This document shows, piece after piece, positions 35,089-43,505 of a stretch of DNA of 64,000 bases. The notes beneath the pieces are model-generated. The model was not told the origin of the DNA. It made no database searches and saw nothing but the letters and a program-made list of their open reading frames with translations. The translations under genes and the position numbers were made by a program. Where the stretch lies: NCBI RefSeq assembly GCF_024347215.1, contig NZ_AP025282.1, forward strand, positions 3,844,001 to 3,908,000. Direction: 5' to 3'. This DNA is from Aliamphritea ceti (GTDB lineage Bacteria; Pseudomonadota; Gammaproteobacteria; Pseudomonadales; Balneatricaceae). Every line of letters starts with the position of its first letter. Within the stretch, counting starts at the first letter, position 1.

Positions 35089-35114
35089 TGTTTTTAACAA
35101 TATACGTTCAAGCC
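35089..35114. promoter_or_regulatory. shared promoter element, copy C (marR)
   Basis: TGTTTTTAAC (35089-35098), a 6-nt AT spacer, then CGTTCAAGCC (35105-35114): the same half-site spacing as copies A and B but weaker in the second half. The region also contains an inverted repeat ATATACG/CGTATAT (35100-35106 and 35114-35120), a more usual shape for a MarR site. Confidence 0.5.
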
Positions 35115-35425
35115 GTATATCGTTGCCATCATACCGAACACTTATCAAAATAACAGCCCCATTTTCTTAGCGGTTGCTCCGTCTATTCCCAGCCTTCGAA
35201 CATAACTGAAATTCCCGGCTGTTCGACAAATATTTCCAAATACCTTCAACAACGATGATAAGGCGTTTTCCCTTTGGAGTAACAGATACGTCGGCTTTTC
35301 TCACTGAGCATTACCTGCTTGCTTTGATCCATCAATAGTCAGTCAGCACCTATCAATGCGCACCAAACACGCTTTGAGATTCAACATATTTGAAGTTATC
35401 ACGAATAAGCATCACTTGACTTATA
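35115..35425. other. divergent promoter region marR / Mo-hydroxylase operon
   Basis: Apart from the shared elements at its two ends I find no gene or repeat in this stretch. Confidence 0.4.
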
Positions 35426-35452
35426 CGTTTAAGACAATATATGTTTACAACA
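35426..35452. promoter_or_regulatory. shared promoter element, copy B (Mo-hydroxylase operon)
   Basis: On the minus strand it reads TGTTGTAAAC, ATATAT, TGTCTTAAAC and a final G: the same 27-bp unit as copy A with four differences. It lies 28 nt upstream of the leader reading frame and again reads opposite to the gene it precedes. Confidence 0.7.
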
Positions 35453-35480
35453 CATAAATTACATTTAAGAGGCCTTTAAG

Positions 35481-35525
35481 ATGAAACAATCAGCCTTTAT
35501 TGAACACTGTAATGCTTATGAGTAA
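35481..35525 (+). CDS. 14-residue leader peptide overlapping xdhC-like start
   Basis: ATG 35481 has the best ribosome-binding site of the operon (AAGAGG, 8 nt). The frame encodes MKQSAFIEHCNAYE and stops at 35525, past the ATG 35518 of the XdhC-like gene, which lacks its own site. This is the layout of translational coupling through a leader peptide. Reality of the peptide is an inference. Confidence 0.4.
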   Translation: MKQSAFIEHCNAYE

Positions 35526-36504
35526 TCAACTATCCCATATGCTGTCTGCCTGGTTAAGGACAGAAACCACCACCGAATGGGTGCTAGGTACTGTCTACAA
35601 AACTGAAGGCTCAGCCTATCGAAAAGCCGGCTCCATGATGCTAATAAACAGCCTGGGACAACAGTTCGGTTTGCTTAGTGGTGGTTGCCTGGAATCCGAT
35701 ATCATTCGTAACGCGCGTAAAGTGATGGCAACAGAGCGCCCTGTCACTTTGATATACGACAGCACAGACGAAGACGATCTCTCTTTCCATTTAGGCATCG
35801 GTTGTGGCGGCAAGATTTACATCATGTTACAGCCTCTCCTTTCAGATAATGATTTGAATCTCAAGGCAGTGGCTACCGCCCTGAAAAACAGAGAGTCAGG
35901 TACTTATTACCAGAAGATCGGCGGTCTTGAAGTGTATTTCAAACCAGGGGAACTTCGTCCACTACGACATAGCCATATCGAAGATGGTTGGTTAATCACA
36001 CCTATTGTTCCTGAACCTCACTTACTCGTTGTTGGCGGCGGTATCGATGCTATTCCATTAGTTCGAATAGCCAAAGAACTGGGCTGGCGGGTAACCCTGG
36101 CGGATCCAAGACCAGCCAATGCAAGGGCTGAAAAGTTCCCGGAAGTAGACAAGGTAGTTCGGGAACTCGGCGTTACTCTCTCCAATTACGCAACTGAAAC
36201 CCGGGTCGATGCAGCAGTATTGATGTGCCATAACATAGACCTTGATGCGCAGGGTTTACTTAACCTTCATCACTGCGACCTCAAGCATATTGCTCTGCTG
36301 GGGCCAAAGCATCGCTACCAACAGGTACTGGAATGCGCTGGGCTCAGCGAACGTGAATTAGGATGTCCCGTCTCAGGACCCGCCGGACTTAACATAGGTG
36401 GGCAACTTCCGGAAAGTATCGCGCTTTCCATTCTCGGTGAGTGCCACGCTGTATTGCATTCAGAATCAAGGAGTCCTCAACTTCAGTTAGTGACTGTTCG
36501 ATGA
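35518..36504 (+). CDS. XdhC/CoxF-family molybdenum-hydroxylase maturation protein
   Basis: Helps insert the sulphurated molybdenum cofactor into xanthine-oxidase-type enzymes. The N-terminal XdhC domain has 'GTVYKTEGSAYRKAGSMMLIN' (residues about 23-43) and 'GLLSGGCLESDI'; the C-terminal Rossmann-type domain has 'HLLVVGGGIDAIPLVRIAKE' and 'LGCPVSGPAGLNIGGQLPES'. Length is 328 aa from ATG 35518 (ATG 35512 is also possible). It begins inside the leader reading frame and overlaps the next gene by 4 nt. It is the first full gene of the Mo-hydroxylase operon. Confidence 0.88.
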   Translation: MSNQLSHMLSAWLRTETTTEWVLGTVYKTEGSAYRKAGSMMLINSLGQQFGLLSGGCLESDIIRNARKVMATERPVTLIYDSTDEDDLSFHLGIGCGGKIYIMLQPLLSDNDLNLKAVATALKNRESGTYYQKIGGLEVYFKPGELRPLRHSHIEDGWLITPIVPEPHLLVVGGGIDAIPLVRIAKELGWRVTLADPRPANARAEKFPEVDKVVRELGVTLSNYATETRVDAAVLMCHNIDLDAQGLLNLHHCDLKHIALLGPKHRYQQVLECAGLSERELGCPVSGPAGLNIGGQLPESIALSILGECHAVLHSESRSPQLQLVTVR

Positions 36505-37112
36505 ACATCGCCTGCCTGTTACTAGCCGCCGGGGGAAGCTCACGGTTTGGAGGGCGAAAGCAACTCGCCTGCGTTGGTGGAAAATCCATGGTGCAACACA
36601 CTCTGGAACAGCTAACACCCGTATTTAAACAAAAGCTCTACACAGTAATTGGTGCCTACCGGGATGAGATCCGTCCGGTTGTAAATAAGTATTCATATGT
36701 CATTGAACATGCCGGCTGGGAACAGGGACTGGGATCATCAATAGCTGAGGGTGTGAACACGATAACCAGACACGCGGACTATGATGGCATTTTGATCGCT
36801 CTCGCCGATCAGGTGATGGTCAGCCAAAATGACTATCTGACTCTCTTAGATACGTTTGATGGAACACAGATAGTTGCATCGAGTTATTCCGGAAAAAATG
36901 CCGTGCCAGCCCTGTTTCCAGCACAGTATTTCCCAGAACTTCAGGAATTCAATTCTGATTCAGGTGCACGCGCTCTGTTAGCCCTCCACACCAATGCTGT
37001 GATCTCTGTCTCACTCCCGCAGGCTGAAACTGATATCGATACAAAACAAGATCTAACTGAATTCACTGCTACTGCCAGTGAATCAGGCTTTCTAGGTGAG
37101 GGCTCAAATTAA
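36501..37112 (+). CDS. MocA/MobA-like molybdenum cofactor nucleotidyltransferase
   Basis: Probable CTP:molybdopterin cytidylyltransferase, making the cytosine dinucleotide cofactor used by Mo hydroxylases of this kind. The nucleotide-binding motif 'CLLLAAGGSSRFGGRKQLA' opens the protein; 'LGSSIAEGVN' and 'GILIALADQVMV' (acidic metal site) follow; length 203 aa. ATG 36501 overlaps the XdhC-like stop (ATGA). MobA (guanine) cannot be excluded by sequence reading alone, but MocA fits the operon. Confidence 0.82.
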   Translation: MNIACLLLAAGGSSRFGGRKQLACVGGKSMVQHTLEQLTPVFKQKLYTVIGAYRDEIRPVVNKYSYVIEHAGWEQGLGSSIAEGVNTITRHADYDGILIALADQVMVSQNDYLTLLDTFDGTQIVASSYSGKNAVPALFPAQYFPELQEFNSDSGARALLALHTNAVISVSLPQAETDIDTKQDLTEFTATASESGFLGEGSN

Positions 37113-37181
37113 TCCCTTAAACAAAAAAGGATCGGTGCATTCAATAATCTGATCATCAAAAATAACTAGGATGACTATGAC

Positions 37182-37670
37182 ATGACCACATTTAAATTAA
37201 ACGGTAAGCAGGTATCAAGCACTGCTGCTAACGATACACCACTGCTATACGCATTAAGGGGTGACTTTGAGCAAAACGGCCCAAAATTTGGCTGTGGAAT
37301 CGCTCAATGCGGCAGCTGCAGCGTACTCGTTGACGGTAAAGTCGTTCGCTCTTGTGTTATGCCAGTTTCCGCTATCCAAAATAAAAACGTCACGACTCTG
37401 GACGGACTGGCCGTTTCCGACAACCAACTGCAAGCACTTCAACAGGCTTTTTTAGATGAGCAAGCTGCACAGTGTGGCTATTGCACCAACGGCATGATCA
37501 TGGAAGCAACAAGCCTTCTGAAAGAAAACCCAAACGCAAATGATGAAGAAATTCGTCAGGCATTGAGCGATGTTTTATGCCGTTGCGGGAGCCAGGCACG
37601 GGTATTAAAAGCTATCAAACGTGCCCAGGGTGCAGACTTGGGAACAAATGTAGGAGCAGCAGACTTATGA
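37182..37670 (+). CDS. 2Fe-2S subunit of Mo hydroxylase (IorA/CoxS-like)
   Basis: Small electron-transfer subunit of 162 aa. The plant-type cluster ligands are Cys38, Cys43, Cys46 and Cys58 ('GCGIAQCGSCSVLVDGK'); the second cluster is held by Cys98, Cys101, Cys133 and Cys135 ('QCGYCTNGM', 'LCRCGS'). This is the standard pattern of xanthine-oxidase-family small subunits. It overlaps the Mo subunit gene by 4 nt. No FAD subunit is encoded nearby, so electrons probably leave through a membrane cytochrome, as in isoquinoline 1-oxidoreductase-type enzymes. Confidence 0.93.
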   Translation: MTTFKLNGKQVSSTAANDTPLLYALRGDFEQNGPKFGCGIAQCGSCSVLVDGKVVRSCVMPVSAIQNKNVTTLDGLAVSDNQLQALQQAFLDEQAAQCGYCTNGMIMEATSLLKENPNANDEEIRQALSDVLCRCGSQARVLKAIKRAQGADLGTNVGAADL

Positions 37671-39910
37671 GCAATGTTAAAGAATCCAGTGTTTCCAGAC
37701 GGAATTTTCTAAAAGTAGCAGGCGGTCTGACAGCATGCTTTATGCTGCCAGTGAGCTTTAGCGGCGCACAAGCAGCTGATATCAAGCTTCCATGGATTAC
37801 AACTAAATACCCAACGGTTGATGCCTGGATTCGTATCAATCCGGAAGGCACGGTTTCCGTATTTTCAGGCAAAGCAGAACTCGGACAAGGTGTGCAAACA
37901 GCTATCTGTCAAATTGTGGCGGAAGAGCTGGATGTAAATATGAGCCGTGTTGAAATGGTCAATCCGGATACATCTCTCTCGCCAGAAGAGTTTTACACAG
38001 CAGGTAGCGTATCCATAGAAACAAGTGGTATGGCTATCCGGCACGCCAGTGCTGAGGTCCGTGACCACCTTCTTGGATTAGCAGCAGTTACTACCAAGAT
38101 TAAGAAAACAGGTGCGACTGTTACGGACGGTGAAATCGTCGGTAGCAACGGTGCGAAAACAAATTACTGGTCACTCGTTACCAATAAAACGATTGATATA
38201 AAAATGACCGGTAAAGTCGCACCTAAAGATCCATCCACCTATAAGCTCGTTGGTAAACCCCTTCCACGTATTGATTTGCAGGACAAACTGACCGGTAAAG
38301 AAAGCTTCATATCAGATATTCGCTTACCTAATATGACCCATGGCCGTGTCGTACGCCCTACCCGACCAAACTTTACATTACGTAAGGTTGCCACTGCTGA
38401 TGTTAAAACAATGCCTGGAGTTATCTCTGTTGTTCAGGATGGTAGCTTTCTGGGAGTGGTCGCTGAGCGGGAAGAACAAGCTATCGCTGCGGCAAGAGTA
38501 TTAAGTAACAATGCTGAATGGGATAGCCCGGCACTAAAACCAACTCATAGCGATCTGCCGAGTCAGATTAAAAATCTGCCAAGCAAATCAGAAACTTTTT
38601 TTGAAACGGGTGATCTCGCCCAGTCAAAAGGTCGCCAGATATCTGCCTCTTATTATCGTCCATTTATCGCCCATGCTGCGACATCACCATCATGCGGCAT
38701 CGCCAAGTTTGAAGGCGATACGCTGACAGTCTGGTCGCACACTCAGGGGGTATTTCCTGGGCGCCGGGATATGGCGTTCGCCCTTGGCATGCCTGAAGAG
38801 AAAATTCGCTTTATCCACGCTCATGGTGCTGGTTGCTTTGGCCATAATGGTGCCGATGATGTTGGTATGGATGCTGCGCTGTTGGCACGTGCGTCAGGCC
38901 GCCCCGTTAAAGTAATGTGGTCTCGCCAGGATGAAATGGCTCAGGCGCCCTGTGGTACCGCTATGCGCATGGAGTTAACAGCGACAATCGACGACGCAGC
39001 CAAAATAGTTGGCTATGAGCACGATGTATGGACCGGTATTCACGGCGCACGCCCTGGCTTACAGTTCTATATGGACGCAGGTACAGGCACCGCTTATTTG
39101 CCAATGTGGAATCTTGATAACCCCGTCAAACGCTATGACATTGTTGATATTCCACCGAAGTTTGGTGGTGGCGGTGAGCGCAACGCAAACCCGATTTATG
39201 ATATCCCCAATACACGTGTCGTTAAGCATCTGATTCCTGAGATGCCATTAAGGGTTTCTGCGCTCAGAACTCTGGGAGCGCATGGCAACATCTTCGCGAT
39301 GGAATGCTTCCTTGATGAAATTGCATTGGATTTAAATGAAGATCCGGCAGCATTGCGTATACGCCATCTAACAGACCCACGTCACAAAGAAGTTATTGAG
39401 CAAGTCGTCAAGAAATCCGGCTGGACGGGCAAAAGAGGCGGCAATGGCAAAGGTCGTGGACTGGCATTCAGCCGGTACAAGAACCGCGCCGGTATGACAG
39501 CAATCGTTGTTGATGTCGATGTCGATCTGAAAACTGGCGAAGTTACCATTGAAAAAGTCACCGCTGCGGTAGATGCCGGACAGGCTATCAATACCGACGG
39601 CGTGGCTAACCAGGTCGAAGGCGGTATTATCCAATCCTTAAGCTGGGCATTGATGGAAGAAGTAACCTATAACGAAGATGCTATTACCAGCTTAGACTGG
39701 ATAACATATCCTATCTTAAAACTGGACAACACGCCGACAGTCGACATACAGGTTATTAACCGACCAGATCAGGCTCCGCTTGGAGTAGGTGAAGTATCAC
39801 AAGGTCCTGCGTCTGCAGCACTGGCGAATGCAGTTTTTGATGCCTGTGGCGCACGGGTACGTGAACTGCCGCTACGTCCTGAAAAAATCAAAGCAGCGAT
39901 GACAAGCTAG
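37667..39910 (+). CDS. molybdopterin-binding subunit of Mo hydroxylase (IorB-like, Tat-exported)
   Basis: Catalytic subunit of 747 aa, start ATG 37667. A twin-arginine signal (S10-R-R-N-F-L-K16) shows export to the periplasm, as in isoquinoline 1-oxidoreductase and related aldehyde dehydrogenases. Cofactor-binding segments 'GKAELGQGVQTAICQIVAEE', 'AHGAGCFGHNGADDVGMDAA' and 'AALRTLGAHGNIFAMECFLD' (read from 'LRVSALRTLGAHG') are present. The base Glu709 that activates water sits in 'PLGVGEVSQGP'. The substrate is unknown; N-heteroaromatics and aldehydes are usual for the family. The operon shares its promoter element with the gamma-resorcylate operon, which suggests an aromatic compound of that pathway. 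Confidence 0.9.
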   Translation: MSNVKESSVSRRNFLKVAGGLTACFMLPVSFSGAQAADIKLPWITTKYPTVDAWIRINPEGTVSVFSGKAELGQGVQTAICQIVAEELDVNMSRVEMVNPDTSLSPEEFYTAGSVSIETSGMAIRHASAEVRDHLLGLAAVTTKIKKTGATVTDGEIVGSNGAKTNYWSLVTNKTIDIKMTGKVAPKDPSTYKLVGKPLPRIDLQDKLTGKESFISDIRLPNMTHGRVVRPTRPNFTLRKVATADVKTMPGVISVVQDGSFLGVVAEREEQAIAAARVLSNNAEWDSPALKPTHSDLPSQIKNLPSKSETFFETGDLAQSKGRQISASYYRPFIAHAATSPSCGIAKFEGDTLTVWSHTQGVFPGRRDMAFALGMPEEKIRFIHAHGAGCFGHNGADDVGMDAALLARASGRPVKVMWSRQDEMAQAPCGTAMRMELTATIDDAAKIVGYEHDVWTGIHGARPGLQFYMDAGTGTAYLPMWNLDNPVKRYDIVDIPPKFGGGGERNANPIYDIPNTRVVKHLIPEMPLRVSALRTLGAHGNIFAMECFLDEIALDLNEDPAALRIRHLTDPRHKEVIEQVVKKSGWTGKRGGNGKGRGLAFSRYKNRAGMTAIVVDVDVDLKTGEVTIEKVTAAVDAGQAINTDGVANQVEGGIIQSLSWALMEEVTYNEDAITSLDWITYPILKLDNTPTVDIQVINRPDQAPLGVGEVSQGPASAALANAVFDACGARVRELPLRPEKIKAAMTS

Positions 39911-39949
39911 CCCATAATATTGTTGCTCCATTGTCTGGAGAACATAGTC

Positions 39950-40006
39950 AAGCCTGAATCCTTTGTAGCTAACATAAAGATACTGCAAAGGGCTCAGGCT
40001 TTTTTG
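39950..40006 (+). terminator. terminator of the Mo-hydroxylase operon
   Basis: AAGCCTGA and CCTTTG on the left pair with CAAAGG and TCAGGCTT on the right, across an AT-rich loop, followed by TTTTT. It lies 40 nt beyond the last stop. Confidence 0.78.
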
Positions 40007-40186
40007 ATATTATGAATCGAAGAACTCTCGTCATAAAAGCTTTTCATCAACCCTTAAAGAATCAGTTATGGTTGATGTTACGTCACTCACAAAGGAATGT
40101 AGCTTTCAGTTTTAGGGCTCTGTTTTGACCTTCAACTGACAAACAATATTAGAACTGGGATTAGATTTAATCCTATAGGTAGGACT

Positions 40187-40900
40187 CTACCCATCAATAT
40201 TCACCACCAACTTGATCGCATCGTGTAGCCAGAACTCACGGTCGAATTCCAGAAAATCACCGTTTTCGTCGTAACAGAGCCGTTCAAGATACAGGCCCGT
40301 GCTGCCCTGATTAACGTTAAGAATATTAGCTTCATCACCGACCAGTGCCTGAGAGCACACTTCTATCTTTCGTTCCGCCGGCGCCAGTTGATAGGTATCC
40401 CGTAGCATTTTCCATAAAGAATGGTCAGTATCCTGATTGAGTAATCCCGGACACTTGAGCGGGTTAACGTAGTTATGCTCAACAAGCAGGCAGCGGTCAT
40501 CAACAAACCGGCGGCGAACAAAATGGTAAATAGGTGAACCAGCTGTCATTTCACACTGATCCGCCAGCCATGCAGGTGTCTCTGTGAGAACCTTAGTCAG
40601 GGTTTCTGTCTTTGGCACAAAGCCCTGCTCTGCGACATAACGGGTAAATCCCACATCTCGGCTAGGTTCATAGCTCAGGCGTGCCGGTGTAACAAACCAC
40701 CCACGGCGGTTTGATCTGTAAATTCTCCCTTCAGCCTCAAGCTGCCCCAGCGCCTGACGTAAGGTAACCCGTGTTGTATTGAAGCGCTCTGCCAGTTCAC
40801 GCTCAGCAGGTAACCTTGCCTGACTGTCCAGACTGTTAGCCGTTATCCATTCCCAGAGCTGTTCACGAACCTGGAGATAAACCGGAGAATTACTCAGCAT
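40187..40900 (-). CDS. phnR: GntR/UTRA regulator of phosphonate use
   Basis: HutC-branch GntR regulator of 237 aa. The N-terminal winged helix has 'LPAERELAERFNTTRVTLRQ' and the linker 'YRSNRRGWFVTPARLSYEP'. The latter, followed by 'FTRYVAEQGFVPKTETL', is the wording of regulators found with aminoethylphosphonate genes. The UTRA effector domain fills about residues 95-230 ('LLVEHNYVNPLKCPGLL'). It lies alone here, 24 kb from the phosphonate genes, whose three units share an operator of the kind this branch binds. No such operator is seen in front of phnR itself. Confidence 0.75.
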   Translation of the reverse strand: MLSNSPVYLQVREQLWEWITANSLDSQARLPAERELAERFNTTRVTLRQALGQLEAEGRIYRSNRRGWFVTPARLSYEPSRDVGFTRYVAEQGFVPKTETLTKVLTETPAWLADQCEMTAGSPIYHFVRRRFVDDRCLLVEHNYVNPLKCPGLLNQDTDHSLWKMLRDTYQLAPAERKIEVCSQALVGDEANILNVNQGSTGLYLERLCYDENGDFLEFDREFWLHDAIKLVVNIDG

Positions 40901-41040
40901 TCAAATGTCCTGTAAAACACCGCCGCAAAGCGAAAAAAGTGATGCGTTAACAACTATTTGCCATTCTAACAGCAAAGCTCTACTTAAAAAATTCTGCAGA
41001 AATAACAGCGTAAAAAGAAGTTATACGGGGATCGCTTAAA

Positions 41041-43434
41041 CTAAAACAGTTTAAATTGTGGTGTCGCCATCGATTCAAAATCCTGATCCAAAAAGACCAG
41101 AATGGTATCAATCACTGGCAGCAGCTGTTTATCCGTATAATGCTGGTAATCAATGGCGGAATGCCTGTAACGGGCCGGTTCAGGGCCGTTAACAGTTATC
41201 ACATACTCGATGTATGTACCGGCCGATATCTGATCAGGCTTACCTTCCTTTGCCAGTTGTTCACACAGCTTATGTGCCGCCTGAATCTGTGGCGGTTTAT
41301 TCTTCTGATAGTCAGCAAGCGGCCGGCGTAATCGCTTTCGGTAAACTAATTCATCATCCAGCACACCTTCCCGCAAATCCTGCAGAACAGCTTTCAAATA
41401 TTCAAGATAAGGCTGGTCAGTAAAGATTTTTTCATACAAGTCCTGCTGCACCCTACGTGCCAGAGGCGTCCAGTCTGAACGGACGTTTTCCAGCCCTTTG
41501 AATACCATTTTGTGGCTACCGTCGGGCTTATACTGAATACCCGCATAACGCTTCTTGGTACCTTTATCTGAATGCCGCATGGTTGGCATCAAAAAGCGCT
41601 GATAGTGGGTTTCGAATTCAAGTTCCAAATGACAGTCAATGTCGAATCTTTCCCGCAAATTCTGACGCCACCAGCGATTCAGCTCTGTCGCCAGTCGCTT
41701 ACCTTCAGTAGCGGCATCCTGTTCCGGAAAGTCATTGCCCAGCCAGACAAACACGGAATCTGTATCGCCATAAATAACTTTATAGCCAAATTCCTGCTCT
41801 ATCTGATCCTTTGTACGGTTAAGAATTTCATGGCCACGTAAGGTAATTGAACCTGACAAACGTGAATCAAAAAAGCGGCAGACATTAGACCCCAACACAC
41901 CGTAAAAGCTATTCATGATGATCTTAATTGCTTGGGAAAGCGGTGCGTTTTTTTCAGCCTTGGCCTGATCGCGAGCCGTCCAGAGCGTTTCAATGATCGA
42001 CGGCAGGATACTGTCACGCCGGTCAAAAATACCATTATTAAAGCCGGGAATCAGGCTCTCAGGCGGTACATCCGTCCCGGTTCCCTGCGCTAATCCGTAA
42101 GGATCGACCATAAAGGTAAGGATAATACTGGGATACAGACTCTTAAAATCCAGCACCAGCACATGTTCAAATAAGCCAGGCGTTGAATCCATGACAAATC
42201 CGCCAGGTGCGCCCATGTCGGCACCGGATGCATATACACGGGCGACATATCCCTTACGGTGTAATCGCGGTAAATACTGGTTATCAAAAGCGGCTGCTGA
42301 ACCGCCTATTTTATCCAGTGCCAGCCCGGTTAATCTTCCCCGCTCTACCAGATAATGCAGCAACTGAGCTTTTTCAAAAATGTCCCAAACCAGCTTGCAG
42401 TCTTCCAGATTATACTCTGCCAGCAGACGTGGATTTTCCCGGTATGTCTGCTGAATTTCTTCGCCACGGTTTAAGCCATCATCCACCTGATGCCCCAATA
42501 ATTTACCGCGCTCCAAGAGATGATTCGCGACATATTCCAGCGAAAAACTTTCAAACTGAAAGGTCGCACCTTTAAGGGTATCAATTCCGTCGACGACTAC
42601 CCGACCGGCAATACGGCAAAACCACTTGCCCTGCCCTGACTGCATTACATTAAGCGGATGGTTATCCCGCCCCAGCGATAAACGCACGCCCAACGCACGG
42701 GCACGTTCATATATTACCCGGAAATCGAAGCCGACAACGTTCCAGCCAATGAAGATATCTGGATCATATTCCCGGGTAATACGATCAAAAGCCTTTAGTA
42801 ACTGGCGTTCATCAGGAACATAGATCAGCCAGTCATCTACTGGCTTACCCTCTGCCTTATCATCAGCCGGATCACCAATCATGACTACTTTGCGAAAATC
42901 ATCGGCATAGAAACCAATAGAAAAGATGTGATCAGCTCGCATGGTCGTTTCAATATCTAACGACAACATTTTAAGCTCAGGCTTGATATCCACAGGCTGC
43001 AAACGCATTCCCTGATCAGTCATCACTGCCCGGGCACCCGCCTGAATAAAACGCTCCATCAGATAACGGTCAACACCACGGATATCTTCTTCCATCATGC
43101 CGATATGTGCATTCGTCAGGCGCTCGATTACTTGTCGCTGTACAGCCAGAGACTGGCTATACAAGCCATGTACACCGCGTTGTTCGAGTTCTTTTAAAGG
43201 AAGGTCTACGAGACGCCAGCCTAACAGATCGTGCAGTAAGCTTTGGATTTCAGATACGTCGTCATCAAAAACAAAAAAGACCACTTCCTGGCCTTTTATC
43301 GTGACATTAAATCCGCCGTTGGCATCCTTCAGCCAGTAGCTAAAATCGATACCATCTTTGCTGTCATACTGCTGCCGGGTAAGGATGAATCCTTCCCGGC
43401 TAGCGCCTGTCAGTGACAAATCAACAATATTCAT
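41041..43434 (-). CDS. polB: DNA polymerase II
   Basis: Family B DNA polymerase with proofreading, used in repair and translesion restart. The exonuclease sites are Asp160-Ile-Glu162 ('SLDIETT'), 'IFIGWNVVGFDFRV' (about 227-240) and 'YNLEDCKLVW' (341-350). Polymerase motifs are 'LDFKSLYPSIILT' (428-440), 'KIIMNSFYGVLGS' (504-516) and 'YGDTDSVF' (555-562). 797 aa is the normal length for proteobacterial PolB. No ribosome-binding site is clear before ATG 43434. No LexA-box was recognised upstream. Core gene. Confidence 0.96.
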   Translation of the reverse strand: MNIVDLSLTGASREGFILTRQQYDSKDGIDFSYWLKDANGGFNVTIKGQEVVFFVFDDDVSEIQSLLHDLLGWRLVDLPLKELEQRGVHGLYSQSLAVQRQVIERLTNAHIGMMEEDIRGVDRYLMERFIQAGARAVMTDQGMRLQPVDIKPELKMLSLDIETTMRADHIFSIGFYADDFRKVVMIGDPADDKAEGKPVDDWLIYVPDERQLLKAFDRITREYDPDIFIGWNVVGFDFRVIYERARALGVRLSLGRDNHPLNVMQSGQGKWFCRIAGRVVVDGIDTLKGATFQFESFSLEYVANHLLERGKLLGHQVDDGLNRGEEIQQTYRENPRLLAEYNLEDCKLVWDIFEKAQLLHYLVERGRLTGLALDKIGGSAAAFDNQYLPRLHRKGYVARVYASGADMGAPGGFVMDSTPGLFEHVLVLDFKSLYPSIILTFMVDPYGLAQGTGTDVPPESLIPGFNNGIFDRRDSILPSIIETLWTARDQAKAEKNAPLSQAIKIIMNSFYGVLGSNVCRFFDSRLSGSITLRGHEILNRTKDQIEQEFGYKVIYGDTDSVFVWLGNDFPEQDAATEGKRLATELNRWWRQNLRERFDIDCHLELEFETHYQRFLMPTMRHSDKGTKKRYAGIQYKPDGSHKMVFKGLENVRSDWTPLARRVQQDLYEKIFTDQPYLEYLKAVLQDLREGVLDDELVYRKRLRRPLADYQKNKPPQIQAAHKLCEQLAKEGKPDQISAGTYIEYVITVNGPEPARYRHSAIDYQHYTDKQLLPVIDTILVFLDQDFESMATPQFKLF

Positions 43435-43505
43435 TTAACTACTGAAAGCACTGTTAGAAAGCACGGTTAAAAAGTGCTGGAGGAAAGCCCTGTTAATAAG
43501 CAAAG

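Noticed and set aside
35426..35452. Reading the shared 27-bp element as a mobile-element end or recombination site
   Set aside because: Only promoter positions carry it, orientation always relates to the gene, and there is no transposase or target duplication.
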